Assembly (NCBI GenBank): GCA_050012295.1
Contig: JBEKHL010000002.1
Span: 37,420-101,419 of the forward strand
DNA length: 64,000 bases
Source of the DNA: UBA6186 sp050012295
GTDB lineage: Bacteria; Pseudomonadota; Gammaproteobacteria; UBA6186; Azoamicaceae
Direction: 5' to 3'
Shown: in pieces, positions 62,758 through 64,000 of the stretch
Position numbering within the stretch: the stretch's first letter is position 1
How the letters are laid out: each line of letters starts with the position of its first letter
Program-made: the position numbers and the translations under genes
Notes under the pieces: generated by a model
What the model was told of the DNA's origin: nothing
The model's database searches: none
The model's input: the letters and a program-made list of their open reading frames with translations, nothing else

Positions 62758-64000
62758 TACATAAGAACCAGGGGCATCTCTTAAAACATTAATGTTTACT
62801 AGTGCGCTAGATTGTTTAACGTTTATTTTTTCGAAGCTAATATTGTTTAACCAGTTTTTCCAATAGTTCCACCAAGAACCTTGATGTTCTGTAGAATTTT
62901 TTAACCAAACCTGATGATTTTTAGGTATTTTTTTATTAATTATATTAATCCTAAAAGAATATTTATTATCTGTTGGTGGGTTAATTAAGCCTTTTACGTG
63001 ACCAGAAGATGATAGTACAAATTGTGATGGCCCGCTATAAAGTTGCGCGCTAGCATATACCCCTTGCCAAGGGGTAATATGATCTTTTATTCCAGCCAAT
63101 GAGAAAACAGGAGTAGTTACTTTGGTTAAATCAATAGGGACCCCATTTATTATAACACCATTAGGTTTGCATAATAGATTTTTAAAACATAAATTGCGCA
63201 AATAAAATTTATACATATTAGCTGGTAAATTAGTGGGGTCAGAATTCCAATATAATACATCAAAAGCTTGTAAAGGTTTGTCTAACAGGTAATTGTTAAT
63301 AAAATATGGCCAGATTAAATCATTTGGTCGTAAAGTATTAAATGACATGCTTAATAAACGCCCATCAAAATAACCTTTTTTGTTTATTAATTTTTCTACG
63401 AAATTCAAGATGTTTTCGTTTATAAACAGGCCAACATCTCCCAAATTAGAAAAGTCTAAAAGCGACATAAAATGAGTTGCGCTTAAAATGCGAGGATCTT
63501 TAAGTTGTTCCATATAAGATAACATGCAGCCTAATAATGTACCGCCAATACAATATCCTACAGTGTGTATTCCCGAGCAAGAATTAATTTTAGTAATAAT
63601 ATCAACAGCTTTTAACGGTCCGTCTGTAACATAATCTGAAAATTCTTTGTAAGCAAGTTCTGGGCCAGGGTTATTCCAGGAAATCATATATACAATAAAT
63701 CCTTGTTCTACTAACCATTGTACTAGAGAATTTTTTGCAGATAGATCTAATACGTAATATTTGTTAATACAAGGTGGAATTATTAATAAAGGAGTTTTAT
63801 AGACTTGTTCGGTAGTAGGCGAGTATTGAATAAGCTCCATTAGATCGTTTTGATAAATTATTTTCCCTGGGGTTGCGGCAAGATTTTTACCAATTGTGAA
63901 TGCTTTTAAATCATTAGTTTTTATATTAAAATAACCATTATTAATAACTAAATCAGATAAACAATTTTTTATACCATTTAATAGATTTTTTCCGTCACTA
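62740..64000 (-). CDS. phaC: Second PHA synthase, 5'-truncated by window edge
   Basis: 419 residues are visible; the frame is open through base 64000, so the N-terminus lies beyond the window. Upstream of MELIQYSPTTEQVYKTPLLI the frame continues with FTIGKNLAATPGKIIYQNDL, matching phaC at 57.6 kb. The catalytic Cys is in VGYCIGGTLLGCML, Asp in GIKDHITPW and His in SSSGHVKGLIN. It ends QGSWWNYWKNWL...GSYVLKKCI. It is a diverged paralogue of the other synthase and not a recent duplicate, since many positions differ. Confidence 0.93.
   Translation of the reverse strand, partial: SDGKNLLNGIKNCLSDLVINNGYFNIKTNDLKAFTIGKNLAATPGKIIYQNDLMELIQYSPTTEQVYKTPLLIIPPCINKYYVLDLSAKNSLVQWLVEQGFIVYMISWNNPGPELAYKEFSDYVTDGPLKAVDIITKINSCSGIHTVGYCIGGTLLGCMLSYMEQLKDPRILSATHFMSLLDFSNLGDVGLFINENILNFVEKLINKKGYFDGRLLSMSFNTLRPNDLIWPYFINNYLLDKPLQAFDVLYWNSDPTNLPANMYKFYLRNLCFKNLLCKPNGVIINGVPIDLTKVTTPVFSLAGIKDHITPWQGVYASAQLYSGPSQFVLSSSGHVKGLINPPTDNKYSFRINIINKKIPKNHQVWLKNSTEHQGSWWNYWKNWLNNISFEKINVKQSSALVNINVLRDAPGSYVLKKCI

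Overview
The window is AT-rich (roughly one third G+C by eye) and gene-dense. Neighbouring genes often overlap by a few bases, and most convergent pairs have almost no spacer. The core genes (gyrB with the long gammaproteobacterial form, orn, psd, trmB, comM, ihfB, rpoS, anmK, epmA, engB, tetrameric-type glyQ/glyS, rpiA) point to a gammaproteobacterium. Low G+C, a eukaryote-like OTU protease, a secreted PTP-like phosphatase and several large orphan proteins with coiled-coil or low-complexity sequence suggest a host-associated organism, perhaps in or near Legionellales. That placement is an inference; no 16S, Dot/Icm or other diagnostic locus is present. I found no rRNA, tRNA or CRISPR.

Layout. 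1-8.2 kb: 3' part of gyrB, an orphan Ser/Gln-rich protein, divergent psd/orn, a type IV pilin, a small LuxR-type regulator and nnr. 8.2-8.35 kb: a 140-bp MITE-like palindrome with a TAA target duplication. 8.3-17.2 kb: DASS-type permease, trmB, AsmA-like protein, comM, DUF486 and Kef-type antiporter, HAD phosphatase, FdxA ferredoxin. 17.2-19.9 kb (minus strand): ihfB, an outer-membrane barrel and three minor pilins. 20-29.8 kb: rpoS, a ZapB-like coiled coil, a structured leader before an M23 peptidase, anmK, tyrS, a secreted cysteine phosphatase, cvpA, an ABC exporter and epmA. 29.8-34 kb is an accessory patch: vapBC, a DUF4143 ATPase and an OTU-domain protein. 34-44.5 kb: glyQ/glyS (glyS lacks about 60 internal residues), gmhB, engB, a DsbA-like protein, ElyC, a 1007-residue orphan membrane/coiled-coil protein, rpiA and an L,D-transpeptidase. 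44.5-47 kb: mshI/pilM, pilN and mshJ-like genes. 47-48.5 kb: an MFS transporter next to a Fur-box-like palindrome.

48.4-64 kb is a polyhydroxyalkanoate and acyl-phosphate region: fabI, phaA, phasin, phaC, a MaoC-phosphotransacylase fusion, ackA and a second convergent phaC cut by the window edge. Between phaA and the phasin lie a 1657-residue, nearly charge-free repeat protein and a small outer-membrane barrel. The thiolase supplies acetoacetyl-CoA, the MaoC hydratase domain could supply (R)-3-hydroxyacyl-CoA, the synthases polymerise it and the phasin coats the granule. The transacylase and kinase can convert acyl-CoA to acid plus ATP. No phaB-type reductase is seen here.

The most unusual items are the giant repeat protein with its 534-bp DNA-level tandem units, the OTU protein, the orphan proteins at 2.3, 39.6 and 61.3 kb, the glyS deletion, the MITE and the structured leader at 21.3 kb.
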